From positions 1 to 64,000 of the forward strand of contig CACOPB010000002.1 in assembly GCA_902628965.1 (NCBI GenBank): DNA of 64,000 nt, given 5' to 3'. Under the pieces are notes generated by a model that saw nothing but the letters and a program-made list of their open reading frames with translations, did not search any database and was not told where the DNA came from. This document shows, piece after piece, positions 44,606 through 52,629 of the stretch. The DNA comes from an uncultured Pelagibacteraceae bacterium. GTDB lineage: Bacteria > Pseudomonadota > Alphaproteobacteria > Pelagibacterales > Pelagibacteraceae. Numbering within the stretch: position 1 is the first letter of the stretch; the number at the start of each line of letters is the position of its first letter. The position numbers and the translations under genes were made by a program.

Positions 44606-46168
44606 GTGATTAAAAAAGAAATTTTAGACAAAACAAGTGCTTGGCCTTTCGTTGAAGCAAAAAAAATGCTTCGTGAGAGAAAATCATTTATTGATAAAAA
44701 AGGTAAAATTACTCTTCAAACAGGATATGGCCCAAGTGGCCTTCCTCATATTGGAACATTTGGGGAAGTTGCAAGGACCTCAATGATGGTTAATGCTTTA
44801 AAGCAACTTACAGATTTACCAGCAGAAATAATTACTTTCTCTGATGATATGGATGGTCTAAGAAAAGTTCCTGATAATGTTCCTAATCAGGAATTGCTAA
44901 ATAAAAACTTACATAAACCATTAACACAAGTTCCAGATCCATTTAAAAAATTTACAAGTTTTGGAGAACATAATAATGAAATGTTAAAAGATTTTTTAAA
45001 TAGTTTTAATTTTAAATACAGTTTTAAAAGCTCAACATCTTTATACAAAGGTGGTTTTTTCAACCCAACTTTAAAAATTATTTTAGAAAATTATGATGGT
45101 ATAATGAATATTATACTTCCAACTTTAGGCAAAGAACGTCAACAAACATACTGTCCTTTTTTACCAATTTGTCCAGATACAGGTCATGTTCTCGAAATTC
45201 CAGTTATAGAAATTGATAAAAAAAATTCTAAAATAATTTTTGATAATAAGGGTAAAAAATTAGAATCTAGTATTTTGGATGGAAATTGTAAATTACAATG
45301 GAAAGTTGATTGGGCAATGAGATGGTATGCTCTAGATATAGATTTTGAAATGTATGGAAAAGACCTTATTGAGAGTGCAATTTTGTCAACTAAAATTATA
45401 AATTTAATCGGTAAAAAACATCCATCTGGATTTGCTTACGAATTATTTCTTGATGAAAAGGGTGAAAAAATTTCAAAATCTAAAGGAAATGGTATTACCA
45501 TCGACCAGTGGTTAAAATATGCTTCACCTGAAAGCTTATCTTTATACATGTATCAAAACCCAAAAAGAGCTAAAAAACTTTATAATGAAATAGTGCCAAA
45601 AGCTGTAGATGAGTATCTTGATAATATTGAAAAATCAAAAAAACAAACAGAACAACAATTGGTAATGAATCCTGTTTGGCATGTTCATAATGGCAATATT
45701 CCAAAAGAAGAAATGATTATGTCTTTTTCTATGTTGTTGAATTTAGTTGAGACAAGCAATGCTGATAATAAAGATTTATTATGGAAGTTTGTTAAAAAAT
45801 ATAAATCTAACATTCATGAAAAAAACTTTCCAATTTTTGATGGACTAGTTAGTTATGCAATTAAGTATTTTAATGATGTTATTAAGGCTCAAAAAAAATA
45901 TAAAAATCCATCTGAAAATGAAAAATTAGCTCTACAAGCTTTAGTTAAAACTTTAGAACAATGTAATGATCAGATGTCTCCTGAGGATATACAAACATTA
46001 ATATATTCAACAGGTAAAGAGAATGGGTATGCACAAAACCTAAGAGATTGGTTTAAATTAATTTATGAAGTGGTATTTGGAGATGAAAATGGACCTAGAA
46101 TGGGTTTTTTTATAAGTTTTTTTGGTGTTAACGAAACAAAAGAGTTGATAATTAGTAAATTGAAATAA
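44606..46168 (+). CDS. lysK: lysyl-tRNA synthetase, class I
   Basis: Charges tRNA-Lys (520 residues). It is the class I form, not the class II LysS of most bacteria. PHIGTFGEVART carries the HIGH-type motif (His48), and KISKSKGNG (about 287-295) is the KMSKS-type motif. Class I LysRS is typical of archaea and of alphaproteobacteria. It starts with GTG and its stop overlaps pyrD by one base. Confidence 0.95.
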   Translation: MIKKEILDKTSAWPFVEAKKMLRERKSFIDKKGKITLQTGYGPSGLPHIGTFGEVARTSMMVNALKQLTDLPAEIITFSDDMDGLRKVPDNVPNQELLNKNLHKPLTQVPDPFKKFTSFGEHNNEMLKDFLNSFNFKYSFKSSTSLYKGGFFNPTLKIILENYDGIMNIILPTLGKERQQTYCPFLPICPDTGHVLEIPVIEIDKKNSKIIFDNKGKKLESSILDGNCKLQWKVDWAMRWYALDIDFEMYGKDLIESAILSTKIINLIGKKHPSGFAYELFLDEKGEKISKSKGNGITIDQWLKYASPESLSLYMYQNPKRAKKLYNEIVPKAVDEYLDNIEKSKKQTEQQLVMNPVWHVHNGNIPKEEMIMSFSMLLNLVETSNADNKDLLWKFVKKYKSNIHEKNFPIFDGLVSYAIKYFNDVIKAQKKYKNPSENEKLALQALVKTLEQCNDQMSPEDIQTLIYSTGKENGYAQNLRDWFKLIYEVVFGDENGPRMGFFISFFGVNETKELIISKLK

Positions 46169-47220
46169 TGTATTCAAATTTAAGATCATTAATATTTAAA
46201 ATTGATCCTGAAAGAGCACATTTTTTAGCAATTCAATCGCTCAAACTTAATTTAGTTTCAAATATATTTGATGAAAACAAAAATGATCCTATTTTAAAAA
46301 CAAAACTATTTAATCAAAATCTTGATAATCCCATAGGGATTGCAGCAGGTTTCGATAAGAATGCTGAGGTATACAATCCTTTATTTAAGTTGGGTTTTGG
46401 ATTTGTTGAAGTAGGCACAGTTACACCATTAAAACAATATGGGAATGAAAAACCAAGGGTATTTAGATTGGTTGAAGATCAAGCATTAATTAATAGGTTA
46501 GGTTTTAATAACCATGGATCAGATACAATATTAAACAGAATAAAATCTAATAAAAAACTAGGTGTACTAGGTGTAAACGTAGGTCCAAACAAAGATTCTA
46601 ATGATAGATTAAATGATTATCTAATTGGATTAGAAAAATTTTCTGAAGTTGCAGATTATATTACAATTAATATTTCTTCACCAAATACTGAAAATCTAAG
46701 AAATTTTCATGAAGAGAATAAATTGAAAGAGTTATTAAAATCTGTCTCAAAGAAAAAAAAACAATTAAAATCTGAAATTCCTGTGGCTGTAAAGATTTCA
46801 CCAGATATAAGTGAAAATCAAATTGACTTAATTTCAGAAATACTTTTAGAAAATGAAATAAGCGCAATAATAATTTCAAATACTTCTGAAGCTTCTCGGG
46901 AAAAACTTCAAGATATACAGAGACATCAAAAAGGTGGTTTATCTGGAAAACCTATTGAAAAAAAATCAAATCTTTTAATAAGTAAGTTCTACAATTTAAT
47001 TAAAGGTAAAATTAAAATAATTGGAGTGGGCGGCGTTGACTCAGGTAAAGCAGCTTATGATAAATTTTTATTAGGAGCAGATTATGTTCAGTTGTATACA
47101 GGCATGGTATTTCAAGGACCCAATATTGCTGGCATGATTAAAAAAGACCTAAAAGAATTACTAATAAGAGATGGTGTCAAAAATTTCACAGAAATTGTTG
47201 GAAATAAAACTGTTTCTTAA
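46168..47220 (+). CDS. pyrD: dihydroorotate dehydrogenase, class 2 (quinone-linked)
   Basis: Oxidises dihydroorotate to orotate in pyrimidine synthesis with ubiquinone as acceptor (350 residues). The N-terminal amphipathic extension ([20 protein letters not shown]) marks the membrane-associated class 2. [43 protein letters not shown], the catalytic-Ser context [13 protein letters not shown] and [19 protein letters not shown] are all present. It is translationally coupled to lysK. Confidence 0.97.
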   Translation: MYSNLRSLIFKIDPERAHFLAIQSLKLNLVSNIFDENKNDPILKTKLFNQNLDNPIGIAAGFDKNAEVYNPLFKLGFGFVEVGTVTPLKQYGNEKPRVFRLVEDQALINRLGFNNHGSDTILNRIKSNKKLGVLGVNVGPNKDSNDRLNDYLIGLEKFSEVADYITINISSPNTENLRNFHEENKLKELLKSVSKKKKQLKSEIPVAVKISPDISENQIDLISEILLENEISAIIISNTSEASREKLQDIQRHQKGGLSGKPIEKKSNLLISKFYNLIKGKIKIIGVGGVDSGKAAYDKFLLGADYVQLYTGMVFQGPNIAGMIKKDLKELLIRDGVKNFTEIVGNKTVS

Positions 47221-47231
47221 ATGTATTAAAC

Positions 47232-47260
47232 TTGACGCTTTCAATATCTCCCCTTATATA
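47232..47260 (+). promoter_or_regulatory. rpmB promoter adjacent to the start codon
   Basis: TTGACG (47232-47237) and TATATA (47255-47260) are exactly 17 bases apart, a near-consensus sigma-70 pair. It lies between the pyrD stop and rpmB. The -10 element ends 12 bases before the ATG, so the mRNA leader would be only about 3-9 bases long. Confidence 0.62.
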
Positions 47261-47272
47261 GGCACTGTTATT

Positions 47273-47584
47273 ATGTCAAAAAAATGCGAACTTACCGGTA
47301 AAATTCCAATGAAAGGTCATAATGTTAGTCATGCTAACAACAAGACTAAAAGAAGATTTTTACCTAACCTAAAGAAAGTAAAATTTACAAGTGAGCTTAC
47401 TGGAAGAAGTTTAAAACTTACTGTAAGTAACTCAGGTGTAAGGTCAGTTGACAAAAAAGGTAGTTTTGATGAATTTTTAAAAACTGTAAAAAATAAAAAT
47501 TTATCTCCTAGATTAAAAAAGTTAAAAAAAGTAGTTTTAATTAAATCTCCTTTTAAAAAGAAACCTGTAGCTAAATCAGCTTAA
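47273..47584 (+). CDS. rpmB: 50S ribosomal protein L28
   Basis: L28 (103 residues). [20 protein letters not shown] is the family N-terminus, and [17 protein letters not shown] follows. I start at 47273 because the family begins here and the near-consensus promoter lies immediately upstream; an in-frame extension to 47171 would overlap pyrD. No Shine-Dalgarno sequence precedes the ATG. The stop overlaps the next gene by one base. Confidence 0.96.
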   Translation: MSKKCELTGKIPMKGHNVSHANNKTKRRFLPNLKKVKFTSELTGRSLKLTVSNSGVRSVDKKGSFDEFLKTVKNKNLSPRLKKLKKVVLIKSPFKKKPVAKSA

Positions 47585-48138
47585 TGAACAAATTATTTAT
47601 CACTCTGTCAATAATGATGGGGGTTGTTGTACTATCTTCTAATTATTTAGTTCAGTTCCCAATCAACTATTTTGGATTAAATGAGATTTTAACTTATGGA
47701 GCTTTTAGTTACCCAATAGCTTTTTTAATAACAGATTTAGCAAACAGGTCGTATGGAAAATTAATAGCAAGGCAAATTGTATACTTGGGCTTTTTAATAG
47801 GAATTATATTTACATTGTTATTCTCAACTGATTTTGCAGATTTAATCTCGGTTAGAATTGCAATTGGATCGGGGGTTGCTTTTATTACTGCTCAATTGTT
47901 GGACATTCAAATTTTTGATCGATTAAGAAAAAAAGAGTGGTTTGTTGCACCACTTACTTCATCTTTGATTGGATCAACAGTCGACACATTTTTATTTTTT
48001 TCAATATCATTTTATGCAACAGGGGTGCCTTGGGTTACTTTATCTCTTGGAGATTTAGCAGTAAAAATTTTAGTTGCTATAATAATGTTGATACCATTCA
48101 GAATGTTATTGAAAATTATTAAACCAATTAAAGTTTAA
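47584..48138 (+). CDS. queuosine precursor transporter (VUT/YhhQ family)
   Basis: Integral membrane protein of 184 residues with five to six helices. EILTYGAFSYPIAFLITDLANRSYG and the later IFDRLRKKEWFVAPLTSSLIGSTVDTFLFF are characteristic of the VUT/QPT family (YhhQ), which imports preQ0/preQ1 for queuosine modification of tRNA. Substrate is inferred from family. It is coupled to rpmB by a TAATG overlap, and its stop shares TTAA with the convergent speB. Confidence 0.88.
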   Translation: MNKLFITLSIMMGVVVLSSNYLVQFPINYFGLNEILTYGAFSYPIAFLITDLANRSYGKLIARQIVYLGFLIGIIFTLLFSTDFADLISVRIAIGSGVAFITAQLLDIQIFDRLRKKEWFVAPLTSSLIGSTVDTFLFFSISFYATGVPWVTLSLGDLAVKILVAIIMLIPFRMLLKIIKPIKV

Positions 48139-49010
48139 TATAAAAATTTATAAGACAAAATTTTATAAGCTAATTTTGCAACAAGAAAATTATAAGAATT
48201 AAATCCTTTAATTGGAGCCAGCTCATTAATATCTGCACCAACAATTTTAGAGTTTTTTGCTGCAATTCTTATTATATCCAATGTTTCATCCCATAAAAGC
48301 CCTCCTGGTTCAGGTGTACCCGTTGCAGGCATAATACTTGAATCTAATCCATCTACATCGAATGTTAGATAAACAGTTTTGTTTTTAATTAGTTTTTTAA
48401 ATTTAGACAAATTCCATTTTTTTTTATCTTTTGCCCAAAATATATTTATTCTTGAAGAATTCTTTTTTAAAAATGGAATTTCACTTTCTGAGATATTTCT
48501 TATCCCAAATGAAATTAAAGAAACATTTTTATAATCCAGACATCTTCTAATTGCTGAGGCATGTGAAAATTTTTCTCCATTATAGCTTTGACGTAAATCT
48601 GCATGGGCATCAAAATGCAAAAGGCAAATATTTTTGTATTTTTTAGTAAAAGGATTAATACATCCAGGTGTTATTGAATGTTCTCCACCTAAAGTCATTG
48701 GGAAAAGTTTTTTATCTAAAATCTCTTTATTAATTTTTGAGATTTTATTCAGGGCTTTTTTAATATTTTTGTCTATTTTAAATGGTTTTAAAGTTTTAAT
48801 ACCTATTTTCTTATAAGGTTCGCAGTTAAGTTCTTCATCATATAGCTCAACTTGATGAGATGCTTTTATTATTTCTTTAGGTCCATTTCTTGTTCCTCCT
48901 CCATAACTGACAGTTTTTTCTAATCCAAATGGAACAATTACAGCTTTTTCTTTAAAGCTAAACTTATTATCAATTCCTAAAAATCCGTTTTTATTTAAGA
49001 GATATTTCAA
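48135..49010 (-). CDS. speB: agmatinase / arginase-family ureohydrolase
   Basis: Dinuclear manganese ureohydrolase of 291 residues. Metal ligands are visible: His111 (GGEHS), Asp134/His136/Asp138 (HFDAHADLR) and Asp218/Asp220 (FDVDGLD). GTPEPGGL and VGADINELAP are typical of agmatinases. The expected reaction is agmatine to putrescine plus urea. It starts with TTG, two bases after the deoxyhypusine-synthase-like gene, inside a polyamine operon. Arginase or a guanidino-acid hydrolase cannot be excluded by sequence alone. Confidence 0.87.
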   Translation of the reverse strand: MKYLLNKNGFLGIDNKFSFKEKAVIVPFGLEKTVSYGGGTRNGPKEIIKASHQVELYDEELNCEPYKKIGIKTLKPFKIDKNIKKALNKISKINKEILDKKLFPMTLGGEHSITPGCINPFTKKYKNICLLHFDAHADLRQSYNGEKFSHASAIRRCLDYKNVSLISFGIRNISESEIPFLKKNSSRINIFWAKDKKKWNLSKFKKLIKNKTVYLTFDVDGLDSSIMPATGTPEPGGLLWDETLDIIRIAAKNSKIVGADINELAPIKGFNSYNFLVAKLAYKILSYKFLY

Positions 49011-49012
49011 TT

Positions 49013-50056
49013 TTATTTAAAAATTTTTGCAAAGTTTTTTCTTGTTCTATTTTTCCATTCACCTTTATGATAAGCATCACTAGCAATTAATGGCAAAACA
49101 CTAGTTGCTTCCGCAAATACCATCTGTTCTTTCGTAATATCTACTTTGCCCCATGAGCTTGCTTCTTTTAATGTGGAGCTGCTACATGCACCGTCTCTAC
49201 TATCAGCAACAGTAATTTGAACAGCATATTTATGCATGTCTACATCTTTTCCTAATAGTTCAGCACAAATAACAGTATCTTGAATAAAGTTTTTAGGCAC
49301 ACCACCACCAATCATAAATAATCCAGAACCTTTAGATTTGATTTTAATTTCTGTTAGTTCTCTAAATTCTCTAACTGAGTCTATAGTCATATGTTTTTTT
49401 GGATTTTGTTCTTGATGCATAACTAACCCGAATCCTGCGCTCGAGTCGGTAAAAGCAGGGCAGAAAATAGGAACATTGTTGTCAAAAGCGGTTTCAATTA
49501 AAGAGTCTTTTTTCTTTGAGTTGCTTTTTAAATATTTTCCCATTTCATAAATGAACTCTCTTGAAGTATAGCTTCTTGCTTCTAGATTATTAGCGATTTC
49601 ACATATTATTTTATCACACATTTGAAGCTCTTCTTCATCTATGTAGGTATCGTAAATTCTATCTATATAGTTGTCCCTCAGCTCAGTATCATCTTGAAAT
49701 TGTGAACCTTGATAATGTTTAAAACCAAGAGCTTCAAAAAAATCCATATCTACTATAGAAGCACCTGTTGCAACGATTGCATCCACCATATTATATTTTA
49801 CTAAATCTTTATAAATATTCATACATCCAGCTGCCGAAGTAGAGCCCGCTAAGGTAAGGAAAATTGTGCAATCTTTATCTTTAAGCATCTCGTTATAAAT
49901 ATTAGCTGCATTTGCTGTTTCTCTAGAAACAAATGACATTTTTTGCATCGAGGATATAATTTTTCTAGAGTCGAAAGAAGTTATATCGATGTGCTCAACA
50001 GGGTTTTTTAAGAAATCTTTTTTACTGTTATGACCTGGATTTTTTTGACCTGACAT
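49013..50056 (-). CDS. deoxyhypusine-synthase-like protein (probable polyamine aminobutyl transferase)
   Basis: A 347-residue DHS-family protein. LAGSTSAAG (69-77) and ATGAS (96-100) are the NAD-binding region, DSSAGFG (204-210) follows, and EASSWGKV places Lys304 where the human enzyme has its catalytic Lys329. Bacteria have no eIF5A, so protein deoxyhypusination is not expected. Bacterial homologues beside polyamine genes are thought to make homospermidine or a related polyamine. That role is inferred from the flanking decarboxylase and agmatinase. The start overlaps the decarboxylase stop by one base. Confidence 0.85.
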   Translation of the reverse strand: MSGQKNPGHNSKKDFLKNPVEHIDITSFDSRKIISSMQKMSFVSRETANAANIYNEMLKDKDCTIFLTLAGSTSAAGCMNIYKDLVKYNMVDAIVATGASIVDMDFFEALGFKHYQGSQFQDDTELRDNYIDRIYDTYIDEEELQMCDKIICEIANNLEARSYTSREFIYEMGKYLKSNSKKKDSLIETAFDNNVPIFCPAFTDSSAGFGLVMHQEQNPKKHMTIDSVREFRELTEIKIKSKGSGLFMIGGGVPKNFIQDTVICAELLGKDVDMHKYAVQITVADSRDGACSSSTLKEASSWGKVDITKEQMVFAEATSVLPLIASDAYHKGEWKNRTRKNFAKIFK

Positions 50057-51240
50057 TAAGCTACCAAGTTAGCTTTATTAATGTCTTTATCATACATTGT
50101 CATTATTGGATTATCCTCAACTTCGTAAATTTCATTTGAGTAATAACCATTAAACTTAGTTCTAAATGTCAATCCGTATGCACCAAGTTGACCAAGTTCA
50201 ATATAATCATTTTCTTTTATATTGTTTGGAAGTAAAAAGGGACCTTTCATATAATCCATGCTATCACATGTTGGTCCAAAGAAATCAAAAGCAGTTAATT
50301 TTTTTGAAATTATTTTATTAGAATTTTCTTTAATCATTTTAGATGGGAATACAATATTTGGTGTACCCGCATCAAAAAGAGTACCGTAGGTACCATCATT
50401 AATATAAAGCTTTTGTTTTTTACGTAAATTAACCCTAATAACTGTTGAGCCACTTTCTGCAACAATAGCTCTACCAGGTTCACAAATAATTTCAGGAAGT
50501 TTTTTAAGCTTCAAATTTTCTAAACTCCTATTTATTTCATTAAAATAACTATCTAAAGATTGTGGAATTAAGTCAGGATAGATTGTAGGGAAACCTCCAC
50601 CTATATTAATATAATCTGGAATAATTTTTGTCTTTTTAATTATATTTCCAATTTCACTAATTCCTTTTGAATAAGAAATTGGGTGCATACATTGTGAACC
50701 AACATGAAAACTTAGACCAATCTTCTTAGCATGTTGTCTCACTAGCCTTAACAAACCTATTGCTTCAGAAGTTAAAGCACCAAATTTTTTTGATAAATCA
50801 ATTTCAGCATGTTCATTTGAAACGGCAACTCTTACAAACAATTCTAAATCTTTAGCATTGTTTGTACTTTCAATTATTTTAATAAGTTCATCTTTGGTAT
50901 CTAATGAAAAAGTTTTAACACCATAGTTTAAATATGCTTCTTTTATACTTTCTCTACTTTTAACTGTATGCATATATGAGCATTTAGCTGTGTTGCTAAA
51001 GGCTCTAATATTTTTAATTTCCTCAATTGACGCAACATCAAATTGTTTAATTCCACTTTCAATCACTGTTTTGATTACTTCAGGGTGTGGATTGGTTTTG
51101 ACTGCATATAAAACTTTACCTGGAAATTTGTTTAAGAAAAATTTAACCGCAGATTTGATAGAATTCTTTCTTATACAGTAAACTGGTTTTTCAGGTTTCA
51201 GTTGGTTTACTAGTTCTTCAACTGATTTAAATTTTTGCAT
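50056..51240 (-). CDS. ornithine/lysine decarboxylase, group IV (alanine-racemase fold)
   Basis: PLP-dependent amino-acid decarboxylase of 394 residues, eukaryotic-ODC-like. The PLP lysine is K48 in YAVKTNPHP. HVGSQC, GGGFPTIYPD, CEPGRAIVAESG and the catalytic-Cys motif FFGPTCDSMDYM are present. The product would be putrescine (or cadaverine). The start at 51240 is set by a GGAGGC Shine-Dalgarno (51253-51248); the upstream in-frame hydrophobic extension to 51348 is not supported. First gene of the polyamine operon, divergent from regA. Confidence 0.93.
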   Translation of the reverse strand: MQKFKSVEELVNQLKPEKPVYCIRKNSIKSAVKFFLNKFPGKVLYAVKTNPHPEVIKTVIESGIKQFDVASIEEIKNIRAFSNTAKCSYMHTVKSRESIKEAYLNYGVKTFSLDTKDELIKIIESTNNAKDLELFVRVAVSNEHAEIDLSKKFGALTSEAIGLLRLVRQHAKKIGLSFHVGSQCMHPISYSKGISEIGNIIKKTKIIPDYINIGGGFPTIYPDLIPQSLDSYFNEINRSLENLKLKKLPEIICEPGRAIVAESGSTVIRVNLRKKQKLYINDGTYGTLFDAGTPNIVFPSKMIKENSNKIISKKLTAFDFFGPTCDSMDYMKGPFLLPNNIKENDYIELGQLGAYGLTFRTKFNGYYSNEIYEVEDNPIMTMYDKDINKANLVA

Positions 51241-51293
51241 TTTAAATGCCTCCAAAAAAAATTTAATAAAAAAAAGTCTTTTTAAAAAAAACT

Positions 51294-51323
51294 TTAATAT
51301 TTTTTGGCATATAAAGTAAACAA
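51294..51323 (-). promoter_or_regulatory. candidate promoter of the polyamine operon
   Basis: On the minus strand TTGTTT (51323-51318) and TATTAA (51299-51294) are 18 bases apart in the 167-base gap shared with divergent regA. The match is moderate and AT-rich background lowers its weight. No convincing regA promoter was found on the other strand. Confidence 0.25.
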
Positions 51324-51407
51324 AACTAAAGTAAAGCAAATAATTCAAGTCATTTTTGCTTAAAATTCATGTATTGTAATATTTTTCAGAGACCCCATAT
51401 AAGGACT

Positions 51408-51971
51408 ATGAAAGAAGAAGCAAAACTCCAGAATCTCAGTGATTTTGAGAATAAGTCATTGTTGATTGTTGATGACGATAATCCTTTTCGTGAGCGTTTA
51501 GCAAGAGCTATGGAAAAAAAAGGATTTGAGGTTTTTCAAGCTGAGAGTGTGCAAAAGGGAGTTGAATCTGTAAAAACTAAAAAACCTGGTTTTGCTGTTG
51601 TAGACTTAAGACTTGCAGATGGTAATGGACTTGAGGTTGTAAAAGAAATTCAGTCTTCAAATAGTGATAGTAGGATTATCATGTTAACTGGTTATGGAAA
51701 TATTCCAACGGCAGTAGCTGCAATCAAAGAAGGTGCTATAGATTATTTAGCTAAACCTGCTGATGCGGAAGATGTAGAGAAAGCATTATTGGCAGATCCT
51801 GCAAAAAAAGCAGCCCCACCAGAAAACCCCATGTCGGCTGACAGAGTTAAGTGGGAACATATACACAGAGTTTTTGAGCTATGTAATAGGAATGTTTCAG
51901 AAACAGCCAGAAGACTTAAAATGCACAGAAGAACTCTTCAAAGAATTCTTTCTAAGAGATCACCTAGATAA
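51408..51971 (+). CDS. regA: RegA/ActR/PrrA-type response regulator
   Basis: Two-domain regulator of 187 residues. The receiver domain has the acidic pocket LLIVDDDN, phospho-acceptor Asp66 (VVDLRLADG), Thr94 and Lys116 (LAKPADA). A proline-rich linker leads to a Fis-type helix-turn-helix, NVSETARRLKMHRRTLQRIL. This matches RegA/PrrA redox regulators. No RegB kinase gene lies beside it. The start at 51408 follows AAGGA; an upstream ATG at 51369 adds 13 atypical residues. The 3' end overlaps bioY. Confidence 0.93.
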   Translation: MKEEAKLQNLSDFENKSLLIVDDDNPFRERLARAMEKKGFEVFQAESVQKGVESVKTKKPGFAVVDLRLADGNGLEVVKEIQSSNSDSRIIMLTGYGNIPTAVAAIKEGAIDYLAKPADAEDVEKALLADPAKKAAPPENPMSADRVKWEHIHRVFELCNRNVSETARRLKMHRRTLQRILSKRSPR

Positions 51972-52515
51972 ATTTTTTAATTTTAATTATTTGCTTAGTC
52001 AAAAGAGCTAAAAGCATAATTTTAAAAATCTCAGCTAATAGAAATGGTTTTGCACCTAAAGCAAAAATTGGCTTATCCCATCCAATCAATGTTCCAAGCC
52101 AAATTAGACCCAAAATATAGATTGTTGAAGTTGCGATAAGTAACTTAAATAAAATAATGAAAAAATTATCATCAATCTTTATTTTAGAAGCTAAATAACA
52201 AGCTGTTAAAAAACCAATTAAGTAACCCATGGTTGGTCCTGTAAAGTAAACTAACCCAACACCTTTTTCAGGTGAATTTGAAAATACAGGTAGACCTGCA
52301 ATTCCTTCAATTAAGTATAGACCAATTGTAGCAAGTGCAATTTTATGCCCTAAGCTTATTCCTAAAAATAATACAACAAATGTTTGCATAGTCATAGGAA
52401 CTGGATAGAAAGGAATTTTGATCTTTGCTGATATAGTTAGTGCTATTGAACCAAGGACAATAACAACCAGAGATTTAAATAATTTAGCTTGTGTGAGATT
52501 TTTTGTTAGTTCCAT
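51964..52515 (-). CDS. bioY: biotin transporter BioY
   Basis: Substrate-binding membrane protein of biotin ECF transport (183 residues, about six helices). ISAKIKIPFYPVPMTMQTFVVLFLG and GLVYFTGPTMGYLIGFLTACYLA are the BioY signatures. No bioM or bioN is adjacent, so it is a solitary BioY, which in other bacteria can either work alone or borrow a shared energizing module. It suggests that the cell can take up biotin. Confidence 0.93.
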   Translation of the reverse strand: MELTKNLTQAKLFKSLVVIVLGSIALTISAKIKIPFYPVPMTMQTFVVLFLGISLGHKIALATIGLYLIEGIAGLPVFSNSPEKGVGLVYFTGPTMGYLIGFLTACYLASKIKIDDNFFIILFKLLIATSTIYILGLIWLGTLIGWDKPIFALGAKPFLLAEIFKIMLLALLTKQIIKIKKFI

Positions 52516-52629
52516 TGTTAAATAATACTCAAAATATAAAAAATAATCTACTTATAATTGTTAAAATAATTGAAAGTAAATTTTTTTATATACAGAATAT
52601 ATTATCATTATAATATTTAATATTACTTC

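Noticed and set aside
51273..51295. Hairpin (imperfect, A/T-rich) upstream of the decarboxylase, considered as an attenuator
   Set aside because: It overlaps the candidate -10 element and would not be wholly transcribed; composition alone explains it.
51241..51348. A hydrophobic 36-residue N-terminal extension on the decarboxylase
   Set aside because: The family starts at MQKF, a strong GGAGGC site precedes that ATG, and the extension covers the likely promoter; it would wrongly suggest a membrane anchor.
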